The notes under the pieces were generated by a model. That model saw only the letters and a list, made by a program, of their open reading frames with translations. It made no database searches and had not been told where the DNA came from. A program made the translations under genes and the position numbers. DNA of 64,000 nucleotides from Rhodospirillaceae bacterium (lineage in GTDB: Bacteria; Pseudomonadota; Alphaproteobacteria; UBA8366), in contig PBOR01000042.1 of assembly GCA_002724395.1 (NCBI GenBank), positions 57,273-121,272 on the forward strand, in the 5' to 3' direction. This document shows, one piece after another, positions 25,553-34,535 of this stretch. The first letter of the stretch is position 1. Each line of letters begins with the position of its first letter.

Positions 25553-26479
25553 ATGGCAGATAGTGGCATGGTCCAAGATAAAGTGGTGGTGGTCACCGGT
25601 GCGGGGCGCGGTATAGGACGCGGTTTTGCCATGATGATGGGAGCCCATGGCGCAAAGGTCGTGGTGAATGATATCGGCGCTAGTGTAGACGGCGAAGGTG
25701 CAGATAATGCACCCGCCGACGAAGTGGTAAGTTTGATTCGTGAAGCCGGTGGTGAGGCAGTGGTCTGCCGTGAGAGTGTTGCGGACGCAAAGGGTGGTGG
25801 AAAGATCATTGAAGCCGCTCTGGATAGTTTCGGGCAAATCGATGCGGTCGTGAACAATGCTGGTATTTTGCGCGATACGATTTTTCATAAGATGACTGAT
25901 GAGGAATGGCATGCGGTCATTGGCGTTCATTTAAACGGTAGCTTTTTTGTAAGCCGAGCAGCAGCACCTCATTTTCGTAAGCAAAGCTCCGGCTGTTTTG
26001 TTCATATGACGTCAACCTCCGGTTTAATTGGTAATGTGGGCCAAGCAAATTATTCGGCCGCGAAAATGGGTATCCTCGGCCTTTCCAAGTCCATCGCACT
26101 AGATATGGCGCGATTTCGGGTACGGTCTAATTGCATCTCGCCGTTTGCGTGGAGCCGGATGATCGGTTCAATTCCCACAAATACGCCGGAGCAAGCCGAG
26201 CGAGTGGATAAGCTTAAACAGATGACGCCGGAAAAAATCGCTCCCATGGCTGTCTATCTTTGTAGTCATGCGGCGGATGAGGCGAATGTGACTGGTCAGA
26301 TTTTTGGGGTTCGTAATAATGAAATCTTCTTATTCAGCCAGAATAGGCCTTTGCGTTCAGTGCAACGAACTGACGGATGGACACCGGAGGGGATTGCAAA
26401 TCACGCCATACCTACCTTCGATGCGCATTTTTATGATTTGTCCGTATCGGCTGAAGTGTTCAGTTGGGATCCCGTATGA
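25553..26479 (+). CDS. short-chain dehydrogenase/reductase (SDR)
   Basis: 309 residues from ATG 25553 (AGGGAGAG 4 nt upstream; an in-frame GTG lies immediately before). NAD(P)-binding VVVTGAGRGIGRGFAMMMG and NNAGILRD, catalytic Ser in HMTSTSGLIGNVGQ, Tyr/Lys in NYSAAKMGILGLSK. The N-terminal layout, including VVNDIGASVDGEGA and the Asp after the second strand, resembles the SDR domain of peroxisomal multifunctional enzyme 2, suggesting NAD and a 3-hydroxyacyl-CoA-like substrate. Its C-terminus extends about 40 residues beyond the standard fold. It overlaps the next gene by 4 nt (ATGA). Confidence 0.92.
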   Translation: MADSGMVQDKVVVVTGAGRGIGRGFAMMMGAHGAKVVVNDIGASVDGEGADNAPADEVVSLIREAGGEAVVCRESVADAKGGGKIIEAALDSFGQIDAVVNNAGILRDTIFHKMTDEEWHAVIGVHLNGSFFVSRAAAPHFRKQSSGCFVHMTSTSGLIGNVGQANYSAAKMGILGLSKSIALDMARFRVRSNCISPFAWSRMIGSIPTNTPEQAERVDKLKQMTPEKIAPMAVYLCSHAADEANVTGQIFGVRNNEIFLFSQNRPLRSVQRTDGWTPEGIANHAIPTFDAHFYDLSVSAEVFSWDPV

Positions 26480-27081
26480 CCAAAACTATCCACTATTATT
26501 ATAACCATTCCTCTCCCTGGACCTACTTTGGCCATGATCGGTTTTTGGCGTTAGCAGAAAAGTATGATGCGCAGATTGTTTTTCGGCCTTGTGAATCCGC
26601 TGTTATTTTTGCTCAATCTGGCGGTTTACCGGTTGCCAAGCGTGCGCCTCAAAGGTTAGCAAACCGCCTTGCGGAGTTAAAACGCTGGCGAGAATTTCTT
26701 GGGATGTCGATGGTAATCGAAAGTGCTCATAAAGGCCCAGCGATGAACTGGGCCAATCGGATAGCCCTTGCCCATGGGTATTGCGGTGGTGATGTTGGGT
26801 CAATTTCCTCGGTATTTCTCAAAGCACGTTGGGCGGAAGACCGGGATATGAGTACTAAGGCCGCAATGATTGCAATTGTAAATGAGCTTGGGCTTGACGG
26901 CGCCTCTCTTTGGGACCAAAGCCGGTCGGGCGAGATTGGCAGTTTATATGACAGCTATACCGAAGAAGCGATTACTGCGAATGTATTTGGCGCACCGACA
27001 TATATATTCGGTAGCGAGTTGTTTTGGGGGCAGGATAGGCTCGATTTCTTGGAGCGCAGTCTCGCAGCATCCCAGATATGA
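26476..27081 (+). CDS. DsbA-family 2-hydroxychromene-2-carboxylate isomerase-like protein
   Basis: About 201 residues from ATG 26476, which overlaps the SDR stop as ATGA. The N-terminus HYYYNHSSPWTYFGHDRFL is the kappa-class GST / HCCA isomerase motif, with the serine of SSPWTYFG in the position used to activate glutathione. The later segment ITANVFGAPTYIFGSELFWGQDRLDFLERSL is the conserved VFGxPT cis-proline loop and the GQDRL helix of the family. Such enzymes act on aromatic ring-fission products or other glutathione-dependent isomerisations. Substrate unknown here. Confidence 0.9.
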   Translation: MTKTIHYYYNHSSPWTYFGHDRFLALAEKYDAQIVFRPCESAVIFAQSGGLPVAKRAPQRLANRLAELKRWREFLGMSMVIESAHKGPAMNWANRIALAHGYCGGDVGSISSVFLKARWAEDRDMSTKAAMIAIVNELGLDGASLWDQSRSGEIGSLYDSYTEEAITANVFGAPTYIFGSELFWGQDRLDFLERSLAASQI

Positions 27082-27791
27082 GGATCGCCTATCTTAATAT
27101 CAATAAGGCCGCCAAGGCGCGTGCGCGTCGGTTGATTGATTATTTGGCGGGACTTGATGCGGACTTGATTGGTCTCGGCGAGATGACCCGTTCTAATGCG
27201 GACGCTTTTCGTGATGGTTTTGCGGCGCTTGGGTATAGGCATAGTTGTTTCAAAGCGCCAGATGGCCCCAAAGGTAGTATTGGCGTGGTGTCGCGAAACC
27301 GGTTTAGCCAGATGCGCATTGCCTATATGCAGTCTCGGTCTGGCCATGATGGTATTCCACGAATAGCGCAAATTCACGAGAGAGGCCTGGACCTAACGTT
27401 TGTCTATTTTCCAAACCATTTAAAAAAAATACCGTATTTCAGGCGGCTGTTGCGTGATGGGCGCAAACTGGTTCGGTCCGGTTCGGCTGCCGCGTTGATC
27501 GGTGACTTCAATACCGGCGATAAAGAGGATTATGGCGGGCCGAAGGGTTTTTTTACCGGCCAGGAAGAGTTCGATGGACTAAAACGCATGGGTTTTCGTG
27601 ATCTTATGCTGGAAGGCAATCCCGGTGGACGGGAATGGACGTGGGTAAGCACATTTGGGAACGGCTTTCGGCTAGACCAATCTTTAGGAACCGAAGGTTT
27701 TGCCGAAAGGGTCAGCGCCGCACGCTACGACCACATGCCGCGCGAAACGCAAATGACGGATCATAGTGCAATGGTTGTCGATTTGGATTGA
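27078..27791 (+). CDS. endonuclease/exonuclease/phosphatase (EEP) superfamily protein
   Basis: 237 residues, coupled to the upstream gene through an ATGA overlap. EEP-fold features: RIAYLNINKAAKARARR with the N-terminal Asn, LIGLGEMTRSNADAFRDG with the metal-binding glutamate, ALIGDFNTGDKEDY with the conserved D-x-N, and the terminal DHSAMVVDLD with the catalytic His. The fold covers DNA repair nucleases, inositol and sphingolipid phosphatases and others; the placement between small-molecule enzymes makes a phosphodiesterase or phosphatase role plausible, but no substrate is indicated. Confidence 0.88.
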   Translation: MRIAYLNINKAAKARARRLIDYLAGLDADLIGLGEMTRSNADAFRDGFAALGYRHSCFKAPDGPKGSIGVVSRNRFSQMRIAYMQSRSGHDGIPRIAQIHERGLDLTFVYFPNHLKKIPYFRRLLRDGRKLVRSGSAAALIGDFNTGDKEDYGGPKGFFTGQEEFDGLKRMGFRDLMLEGNPGGREWTWVSTFGNGFRLDQSLGTEGFAERVSAARYDHMPRETQMTDHSAMVVDLD

Positions 27792-27847
27792 ATCGGAAGT
27801 CGACGCTCCGCTATGTTCCGTTACCGCTAGGAATACAGGACTAACCT

Positions 27848-29029
27848 ATGACTGACAGCCCCATTATAGAACGTATTGAATTCACCGCCTTTGAAATCCA
27901 AATTGAAAATATGTCTGCCGATCCGGCGGGCTTCGGTATTTCCTATACGCCGGGCAAGTCGGGTACCCACCTTCGTTTCGGTTTGCGCATTTATACAGAC
28001 ACGGGTGTGATTGGTGAGTATGTGCCCGGACGTAGTCGGGTCAATGTGATTATGACTGCATCCGAAGCTTTGGCGCATCGGTTGATTGGTCAGCCGGCCC
28101 TGGAGCGCGAGAAGCACTATAATGGTATGCGCCGATTGACAAAGCATGTGGGTGAAGTAGGCATTGGCGCACTTGATATTGCACTTTGGGACTTGGCCGG
28201 TAAGCATTACGGCGCGCCTGTGGGTGAGTTGATGGGGGGATATCGTAAACGGTTGCCTGCCTATGCCAGCACCACTGGGGGCGACAAAGAGCCAGATGGG
28301 TTATCGAGCCCTGAAGCTTATGCCGACTATGCGGAGCAATGCTACGAAATGGGATATCGTGCTTACAAAATGCACGGATGGAATGCTGGCGATGTAGCTG
28401 AAGAGAGTGCCATGATCGAAGCCGTTGCAAAGCGTGTCGGGGATAAAATGAAAATCATGTATGACGCGGCAAATCATCTTCATACGCTTGGGGATGCGAT
28501 TGAGGTGGGGCGGGTTTGCGATGATTGCGGACTTTACTGGTACGAAGACCCTTATGGAGATGGGGGTATTTCTATCCATGGTCACCAGATGCTGAAGAAA
28601 AGCGTTAAGACGCCGATCTTAGTTACTGAACACATTAGAAACCTTGAAACTTCGACTGATATGATGGTCGCAGGTGCGACCGATTTTGCGCGGGCTGACC
28701 CGGATTATGACGGGGGGCTTTCCGGTTGCCACAAACTCGCTATTGCTGCTGAAGGACTAGGTATGGATGTAGAAATTCATTCCTGTGGGCCTGCCATGCG
28801 CCAATTAATGGCGGCGTGCCGTAACGCTAATTTTTACGAAGTTAACCTTGTTCATCCGGAATGTCCCAATGCTTGGTCTTTGCCGTTCTATAAAAATGGC
28901 TATTCTGACCAAATAGATTGTATTGGAGAAGACGGTTGTGTGGGCGTGCCAGAGCTTCCTGGCATGGGGGTTGAGTATGATTGGGAGGGCATAGAAAAGG
29001 CGGCTGTGGAAACACGGGTGATTGAATAG
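27848..29029 (+). CDS. enolase superfamily (mandelate racemase/muconate lactonizing enzyme-type) dehydratase
   Basis: 393 residues. Capping domain first, then the barrel: YKMHGW gives the K-x-H base pair on strand 2, metal ligands are Asp in MYDAANHLH, Glu in WYEDPYGD and Glu in VTEHIRN, and the strand-7 histidine is in EIHSCGPAMRQL. The catalytic K-x-H plus H/D style resembles acid-sugar dehydratases of the D-glucarate or mannonate type more than MLE. It lies 56 nt after the EEP gene, probably same operon. It could dehydrate the same class of sugar acid that feeds the IlvD/aldolase operon next door. Substrate unknown. Confidence 0.92.
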   Translation: MTDSPIIERIEFTAFEIQIENMSADPAGFGISYTPGKSGTHLRFGLRIYTDTGVIGEYVPGRSRVNVIMTASEALAHRLIGQPALEREKHYNGMRRLTKHVGEVGIGALDIALWDLAGKHYGAPVGELMGGYRKRLPAYASTTGGDKEPDGLSSPEAYADYAEQCYEMGYRAYKMHGWNAGDVAEESAMIEAVAKRVGDKMKIMYDAANHLHTLGDAIEVGRVCDDCGLYWYEDPYGDGGISIHGHQMLKKSVKTPILVTEHIRNLETSTDMMVAGATDFARADPDYDGGLSGCHKLAIAAEGLGMDVEIHSCGPAMRQLMAACRNANFYEVNLVHPECPNAWSLPFYKNGYSDQIDCIGEDGCVGVPELPGMGVEYDWEGIEKAAVETRVIE

Positions 29030-29084
29030 ACCTATTTCGCGGGTCCGTTCACCTACTGCAACCTTATGATATGATCCAGGCATC

Positions 29085-30170
29085 ATGAATACGAATCCGC
29101 TGCCACTCCAGAAATCTGAATTACCGCTAGATGCGGGTATGCTTGACGGACTTTCCGATCCTGTTTTTCTGGTCGATCCGAGCCATGTTATTGTTGATTA
29201 TAATCGTGCCGCGAAGCAATTGCTCGGTGAGGATGCATTAAGTGTGCGGCTGGATGAGTTACTCGATAGCAAAGATATCATCGGTGCCATCGACGCCACG
29301 TTAGCGGGTACGCCGGGAACACGTAGTGAAGTTTTTTTGCCCCACCCCATTGGCCGATATTACGAACTCAATATCTGGCGTTTGCCGGATTTAAAATCGC
29401 CGGGGCCTGCTTGGGCTATGTTGGTACTACGTGACATTACTGAGTCTAAGAAGGCATCCCAGATGAGAGCGGATTTTGTGGCCAATGTAAGCCATGAACT
29501 GCGTTCGCCGCTTTCCTCCTTATTAGGTTTTATTGAAACAATGCGTGGCCCCGCTCGCGATGACAGGAAGGCTAGCGATCGATTCTTGGAGATCATGGAG
29601 GCTGAGGCGAAACGGATGACGCGTCTCATTAATGAATTACTAGCACTTTCCAAAGTTGAGACTGAGGAACATATTCGACCGGAGCAATTGGTTAAGCTGG
29701 GGCCGATCTTGGTTCAGGTTGCTGATATTTTGTTGGTTGGTGCAAAAGAGCGGGAAATGGATATTGTTGTGGACGCACCAGAAGATCTTCCGCCTGTCCT
29801 GGGGGATGCGGATGAATTAATCCAGGTGTTTCAAAACCTGGTTTCCAATGCGATCAATTACGGGCGCGCAAAAACGGCTATTGATGTTCGACTAGACCAT
29901 GGTGTTCTGCCGGATGAAGGTGGAGCGGGCGTGTCGATTAGCGTGACTAATATTGGTGAGGGAATCCCAGAAGAAGATATTCAACGCCTAACGGAGCGCT
30001 TCTACCGGGTAGATAAAGGTCGCTCACGCAGTATGGGGGGGACCGGATTAGGACTCGCTATTGTAAAACATATCGTTGCTCGGCACCGAGGGGAGTTGAT
30101 GATTAAAAGTGAGCCTGGGAACGAAACTACGTTTGCCGTTTTATTGCCTGTTGCATCGGATAAAAAATAA
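29085..30170 (+). CDS. phoR: PhoR-type sensor histidine kinase without membrane segments
   Basis: 361 residues. Order: a PAS domain (residues 15-115, LDGLSDPVFLVDPSHVIVDY), dimerisation/phosphoacceptor helix with His137 in DFVANVSHELRSPLSSL, and a HATPase domain with FQNLVSNAINYG (N box), VTNIGEGIPEEDIQRL (G1) and GGTGLGLAIVKHIV (G2). It should phosphorylate PhoB when phosphate is short. Unlike E. coli PhoR, the protein has no hydrophobic N-terminus, and an in-frame TGA at 29067 excludes a longer form. Located at the head of the pst operon, as in many Alphaproteobacteria. Confidence 0.93.
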   Translation: MNTNPLPLQKSELPLDAGMLDGLSDPVFLVDPSHVIVDYNRAAKQLLGEDALSVRLDELLDSKDIIGAIDATLAGTPGTRSEVFLPHPIGRYYELNIWRLPDLKSPGPAWAMLVLRDITESKKASQMRADFVANVSHELRSPLSSLLGFIETMRGPARDDRKASDRFLEIMEAEAKRMTRLINELLALSKVETEEHIRPEQLVKLGPILVQVADILLVGAKEREMDIVVDAPEDLPPVLGDADELIQVFQNLVSNAINYGRAKTAIDVRLDHGVLPDEGGAGVSISVTNIGEGIPEEDIQRLTERFYRVDKGRSRSMGGTGLGLAIVKHIVARHRGELMIKSEPGNETTFAVLLPVASDKK

Positions 30171-30200
30171 ATAAAACAATTACTTAAGATATTTTCCAAA

Positions 30201-30218
30201 TTGTAACAAAACCTTAAT
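30201..30218 (+). promoter_or_regulatory. possible Pho box upstream of pstS
   Basis: TTGTAAC-AAAA-CCTTAAT matches the E. coli pstS Pho box (CTGTCAT-AAAA-CTGTCAT) at 12 of 18 positions, with the same AAAA spacer. It lies 95 nt before the pstS start in an AT-rich intergenic region. PhoB binding here is inference. Confidence 0.45.
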
Positions 30219-30312
30219 ATTTATTTTATATTTATGTAAACGTGCAGCTCTACTTACCGCATTGTTCGGGCTTCGTGCTCGTTAATTTATGTTGGTAGGA
30301 GATTATAGAATT

Positions 30313-31389
30313 ATGTCAAAGAGTAGTTTTGTTTTGGCGACGTTTGCAGTGTTTGTAGCAATGGGATCTGCGCAGGCTGCCGATCAGATTAAAATTGTTG
30401 GATCGTCGACAGTTTATCCATTTTCTACAACTGTAGCTGAACAATTTGGTAAAACGACTAAATTCAAAACCCCGATCGTTGAGAGCACAGGCTCTGGTGG
30501 AGGAGCAAAACTGTTTTGTGCGGGAATTGGAGAAAAATACCCAGATATCACGAATGCCTCACGACGGATCAAAAAGTCCGAGGTGAAGCGTTGTGAAAAA
30601 AATGGCATTAAGAATATCGTCGAAGTCAAAATTGGCTATGACGGTATTGCCATGGCGAACTCCAGAAAGGCACCATTATTTAAGCTGAGCCGTAAGGACA
30701 TATTTCTGGCATTGGCAAAGGATGTGCCGAATGGGGACGGTAATACGAAGCCTAACCCTTACAAGACTTGGAAAGAGATAAATCCTGCGCTTCCGGCCAC
30801 TAAAATTGAGGTGCTTGGCCCGCCGCCGACCTCGGGTACGCGCGATGCGTTTGTCGAGCTGGCGATGGAAGGTGGCTGCAAAAGCTATAAATGGATCAAA
30901 GGTATTAAAAAGGCCTCTAAAAAAGCGAAAAAGGCTGGAGATAAAGCAAAGGCAAAAGAGCTTAAAAAGAAGTATAAAGCACTTTGCCATTCGATCCGTG
31001 AGGACGGTGTCTATATTGAAGCTGGCGAAAATGATAATTTGATTGTTCAAAAGCTTGATGCGAACCCGAAAGCATTGGGTATCTTCGGTTATAGTTTCCT
31101 TGATCAAAATGCCGACAAGGTACAAGGCAGCATTATCGATGGTCAGGCGCCGACATTTGAGAACATCGCTCAAGGAAAATATAAAGTCTCTCGACCACTC
31201 TATTTTTACGTTAAGAAAGCGCATTTAGATCGTGTTCCGGGTATTCGAGAATTTGTTGCAGAATTCACGAGTGACAAGGCTTGGGGCCCAGAAGGGTACT
31301 TGGTCGATAAGGGGATGATCCCAATGTCCAAAAAAGAACGTGGTGCATGGAAGATCAAGATTGATAGCCTTGCCAACCTCACCATGTAA
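30313..31389 (+). CDS. pstS: phosphate ABC transporter substrate-binding protein PstS
   Basis: About 358 residues from ATG 30313, whose product starts with a clean signal peptide (MSKSSFVLATFAVFVAMGSAQA, cleavage before ADQIK); ATG 30289 would add eight residues before it. Periplasmic phosphate binder. The phosphate loop is KIVGSSTVYPFST, later STGSGGGAKLFCAGIG and GPPPTSGTRDAFVELAM. Cysteines in KLFCAG, KRCEKN, GGCKSY and ALCHSI could form two disulfides. Between the last two lies an unusually long lysine-rich helix (KKASKKAKKAGDKAKAKELK). First transport gene of the pst operon, AT-rich leader with a possible Pho box. Confidence 0.93.
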   Translation: MSKSSFVLATFAVFVAMGSAQAADQIKIVGSSTVYPFSTTVAEQFGKTTKFKTPIVESTGSGGGAKLFCAGIGEKYPDITNASRRIKKSEVKRCEKNGIKNIVEVKIGYDGIAMANSRKAPLFKLSRKDIFLALAKDVPNGDGNTKPNPYKTWKEINPALPATKIEVLGPPPTSGTRDAFVELAMEGGCKSYKWIKGIKKASKKAKKAGDKAKAKELKKKYKALCHSIREDGVYIEAGENDNLIVQKLDANPKALGIFGYSFLDQNADKVQGSIIDGQAPTFENIAQGKYKVSRPLYFYVKKAHLDRVPGIREFVAEFTSDKAWGPEGYLVDKGMIPMSKKERGAWKIKIDSLANLTM

Positions 31390-31440
31390 CTAAGTAACAC
31401 GTTGCAAAACAAACGAAATTATAGCGGGGACGGGGCACGG

Positions 31441-32379
31441 ATGTATATTGCATCCGTGCCTTTCTCTCGTGCGTTTGTTGAACGTGGGGTGATGTTTACA
31501 CTTGTCGCCGCATCGACGGTGGCAGTTCTAACGACCCTTGGAATTATACTTTCGTTGATCGTTGAATCGATCCAGTTTTTTCGTTTAGTTCCTATTACTG
31601 ATTTTCTCTTTGGCTTGCATTGGTCGCCACAAATGGCCATTCGTGAAGACCAAGTAGGAGCGAGTGGTGCATTTGGTGCGATCCCGTTGCTGGTTGGTAC
31701 ATTGCTGATTAGTGCAATTGCACTAACAGTTTCCGGACCTGTAGGTTTGTTCGCTGCCGTTTATTTGGCTGAGTATGCCTCTGCAAAGGTGCGGGCAATT
31801 ATTAAGCCAATGTTAGAGGTGCTGGCGGGTATTCCAACAGTTGTATACGGATTTTTTGCTGCTTTAATTGTCGCGCCAATGTTACGTCAGGGTGGCGAAA
31901 GTATCGGACTAGAGGTATCTTCTGAGAGTGCGCTCGCTGCGGGCTTGGTGATGGGGATTATGACTATCCCATTTGTATCCTCGATTTCGGATGATGCTAT
32001 TACAGCGGTTCCGAACTCGCTCCGCGAGGGCGCGTTAGGACTCGGTTCAACCCGTTCTGAGGCCATTCGGCGCGTCGTGTTGCCCGCCGCCTTGCCGGGT
32101 ATCGCAGGCGGCATGTTATTGGCCGCTTCACGTGTGATTGGTGAAACCATGATCGTTGTTATGGCAGCTGGCCTGACAGCGAAACTAACAATCAACCCAT
32201 TGGAAGCAGTAACTACTGTCACGGTGCAAATAGTGACACTGCTGACGGGCGACCAAGAGTTTGATAGCCCGAAAACGTTGTCAGCATTCGCACTCGGGCT
32301 GTTTCTTTTTACCGTGACGCTTATTCTCAATATCACGGCGTTAAAAATTGTGAAAGCATATCGTGAGCAATATGACTGA
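31441..32379 (+). CDS. pstC: phosphate ABC transporter permease PstC
   Basis: 312 residues from ATG 31441; a TTG at 31402 is an alternative start that adds 13 residues. Six or so membrane spans, with the EAA-type loop ALGLGSTRSEAIRRVVLPAALPG and the PstC-typical VGASGAFGAIPLLVGTL and LEVLAGIPTVVYGFFAAL. It forms the inner-membrane channel with PstA. The gene overlaps pstA by 17 nt, implying coupled translation. Confidence 0.92.
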   Translation: MYIASVPFSRAFVERGVMFTLVAASTVAVLTTLGIILSLIVESIQFFRLVPITDFLFGLHWSPQMAIREDQVGASGAFGAIPLLVGTLLISAIALTVSGPVGLFAAVYLAEYASAKVRAIIKPMLEVLAGIPTVVYGFFAALIVAPMLRQGGESIGLEVSSESALAAGLVMGIMTIPFVSSISDDAITAVPNSLREGALGLGSTRSEAIRRVVLPAALPGIAGGMLLAASRVIGETMIVVMAAGLTAKLTINPLEAVTTVTVQIVTLLTGDQEFDSPKTLSAFALGLFLFTVTLILNITALKIVKAYREQYD

Positions 32380-33658
32380 GGTTAACGAATTAGATACGAG
32401 ATTCGAACGCCACCTCGCGAAGCGTAATCGTGCTGAAAAGCGGTTTCGTTTGTTTGGCAAGCTAGCGATCGGCCTTGGCCTTGTCTTCCTGGGACTACTA
32501 TTTCTGACAGTTGTACAGACTGGTATAGATGCTTTCACGCAAACTCGTATCGCCTTGGAAGTAGATATTGCAAATCATCATTTCGACGCCGAGGATCCCA
32601 GTCATCCGGAAAGTCTGGCCGCTGCAAACTATCAAGTTATGATTAAAAGTTCGCTACGGAAAACATTCCCAGATGTAAAGTCACGTCGAGAAAAGCGAGA
32701 CCTTTACCGTTTAGTCAGTAATGGGGCCGCTTATGAGTTGCGAAAGGTCGTGGGTGAAAATCCGTCGCTGATCGGCCAGCGCCTTAAACTGTGGGTGATC
32801 GCGTCTGATGATGTCGATTTATTAGTAAAAGGGAAGATTTCTCGTACCGCTCCCGCAGCGGTACGACGATTGAGCGATCGCCAAATGGAGTGGCTGGTAG
32901 TCTTAGAAAATACCGGCATGATAGAGAGGCGTTTTAATAAGACTTTCTTCATTGCAGGAGATTCCCGCGAGCCTGAACTTGCCGGTATTGCAGCAGCAAT
33001 ACTGGGATCATTCTTTAGTGTTGTAGTCTGTTTGGCCCTGGCATTTCCTATTGGGGTTATGTCCGCTTTGTATTTGGAAGAATTTGCACCGAAAAATAAT
33101 TGGACAGAATTTATCGAAGTTAACATCAATAATCTTGCGGCCGTGCCGTCAATTGTGTTTGGCCTTCTAGGTTTCGCTGTGTTTCTAAATGTCTTTGAGT
33201 TGCCGCGGTCAGCTCCCTTAGTGGGTGGCATGGTCTTAGCGTTGATGACGCTGCCGACAATAATTATTGCCGGCCGGGCATCGATTGAAGCGGTTCCGTT
33301 GTCGGTAAGAGAAGCCGCCCTGGCACTTGGTGCTAGCCCATTGCAGACGGTTTTCCATCACGTCCTGCCGTTAGCAATGCCCGGTGTGCTAACTGGCACT
33401 ATTATTGCCACAGCCCGTGCATTGGGTGAAACGGCACCCTTGTTGATGATCGGCATGGTCGCCTTCGTAGTTGATCTTCCCAGGGGTATTCTCGATCCGG
33501 CGACCGCCCTGCCGGTTCAGATTTTTCTTTGGGCTGACAGTCCCGAAACCGCATTCACAGAACGAACAGCTGCGGCCATCCTAACTCTGTTGGGTTTTAC
33601 CTGTTTGATAAACCTGACTGCTGTTCTATTGCGTAAAAAATATGAAATTCGTTGGTAA
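32363..33658 (+). CDS. pstA: phosphate ABC transporter permease PstA, extended form
   Basis: 431 residues from GTG 32363 (428 from ATG 32372), longer than E. coli PstA (about 296) because of an N-terminal region with one membrane helix (about residues 28-52) and a soluble domain of about 130 residues, as in the DUF3333-containing PstA of Alphaproteobacteria. The permease core has [19 protein letters not shown] and the EAA loop [26 protein letters not shown]. It pairs with PstC. Start overlaps pstC by 17 nt. Confidence 0.92.
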   Translation: MSNMTEVNELDTRFERHLAKRNRAEKRFRLFGKLAIGLGLVFLGLLFLTVVQTGIDAFTQTRIALEVDIANHHFDAEDPSHPESLAAANYQVMIKSSLRKTFPDVKSRREKRDLYRLVSNGAAYELRKVVGENPSLIGQRLKLWVIASDDVDLLVKGKISRTAPAAVRRLSDRQMEWLVVLENTGMIERRFNKTFFIAGDSREPELAGIAAAILGSFFSVVVCLALAFPIGVMSALYLEEFAPKNNWTEFIEVNINNLAAVPSIVFGLLGFAVFLNVFELPRSAPLVGGMVLALMTLPTIIIAGRASIEAVPLSVREAALALGASPLQTVFHHVLPLAMPGVLTGTIIATARALGETAPLLMIGMVAFVVDLPRGILDPATALPVQIFLWADSPETAFTERTAAAILTLLGFTCLINLTAVLLRKKYEIRW

Positions 33659-33681
33659 TTAACCAGATAATGGAGAGATCA

Positions 33682-34521
33682 ATGTCTGCCGTAGCATTCC
33701 AAACTACAACACAAGCGCCAGATGATTTAACCGATAGTGACGTGGCTGCTGGGGTGAAGACCTCTTTGGTGAAAATGGAAACCAAAGACTTGAAAGTCTT
33801 TTACGGTGAGAAACCGGCTCTACAAGGTGTTGACCTGGAAATCTTACCCAACCGTGTTACAGCGCTGATTGGTCCGTCTGGTTGTGGAAAGTCGACCTAT
33901 ATTCGTAGCCTCAACCGCATGAATGACATCATCACAACCTGCCGTGTTGAGGGATCGGTGTTGTTGGATGGCGAGGATATATATGAGGCCGGTCAAGATG
34001 TTGTGCGCTTAAGGTCACGGATAGGTATGGTTTTTCAGAAGCCTAACCCTTTCCCGAAATCAATTTATGACAATGTGGCTTATGGCCCCTCGATCCACGG
34101 GATGGTGTCGTGCAAAGAAGAACTTGATCAAATTGTGCGTGATAGCCTGACAAGGGCCGGACTTTGGGATGAAATCAGCGATCGTCTAGATGCACCAGGT
34201 ACAAGTCTTTCAGGAGGGCAACAACAGCGCCTTTGTATTGCGCGCGCTATTTCAGTGAAACCAGAGGTAATCTTAATGGATGAACCGTGTTCTGCTTTAG
34301 ATCCGATTGCTACTGCTAGAATTGAGGATTTGATCTTTGAATTGAAGGCTCAATATACGATTGTTATTGTGACGCATTCGATGCAACAGGCGCGTCGATT
34401 GTCTGATAAGACGGCGTATTTTCTTTTGGGTAATATCATTGAGCATGGTGATACACAGCGTGTGTTTGAAGACCCGCAACATGAGAGTACGCGGGATTAT
34501 GTTATGGGACGAATTGGTTAA
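33682..34521 (+). CDS. pstB: phosphate ABC transporter ATP-binding protein PstB
   Basis: 279 residues from ATG 33682, preceded by GGAGAG; TTG 33652 and ATG 33670 are in frame but lack that spacing. ATPase motifs: Walker [21 protein letters not shown]-loop [21 protein letters not shown], signature [14 protein letters not shown], Walker [15 protein letters not shown]-loop [11 protein letters not shown]. It energises phosphate import through PstCA. It ends 14 nt before phoB; a phoU gene, normally here, is absent. Confidence 0.94.
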   Translation: MSAVAFQTTTQAPDDLTDSDVAAGVKTSLVKMETKDLKVFYGEKPALQGVDLEILPNRVTALIGPSGCGKSTYIRSLNRMNDIITTCRVEGSVLLDGEDIYEAGQDVVRLRSRIGMVFQKPNPFPKSIYDNVAYGPSIHGMVSCKEELDQIVRDSLTRAGLWDEISDRLDAPGTSLSGGQQQRLCIARAISVKPEVILMDEPCSALDPIATARIEDLIFELKAQYTIVIVTHSMQQARRLSDKTAYFLLGNIIEHGDTQRVFEDPQHESTRDYVMGRIG

Positions 34522-34535
34522 GGTTTACTGAAAAG

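Noticed and set aside
30676-31224. 182-codon reverse frame inside pstS
   Set aside because: Shadow of a well-supported gene; its open length reflects the composition of the pstS codons.
32731-33231. 166-codon reverse frame inside pstA
   Set aside because: Shadow of pstA with no recognised domain.
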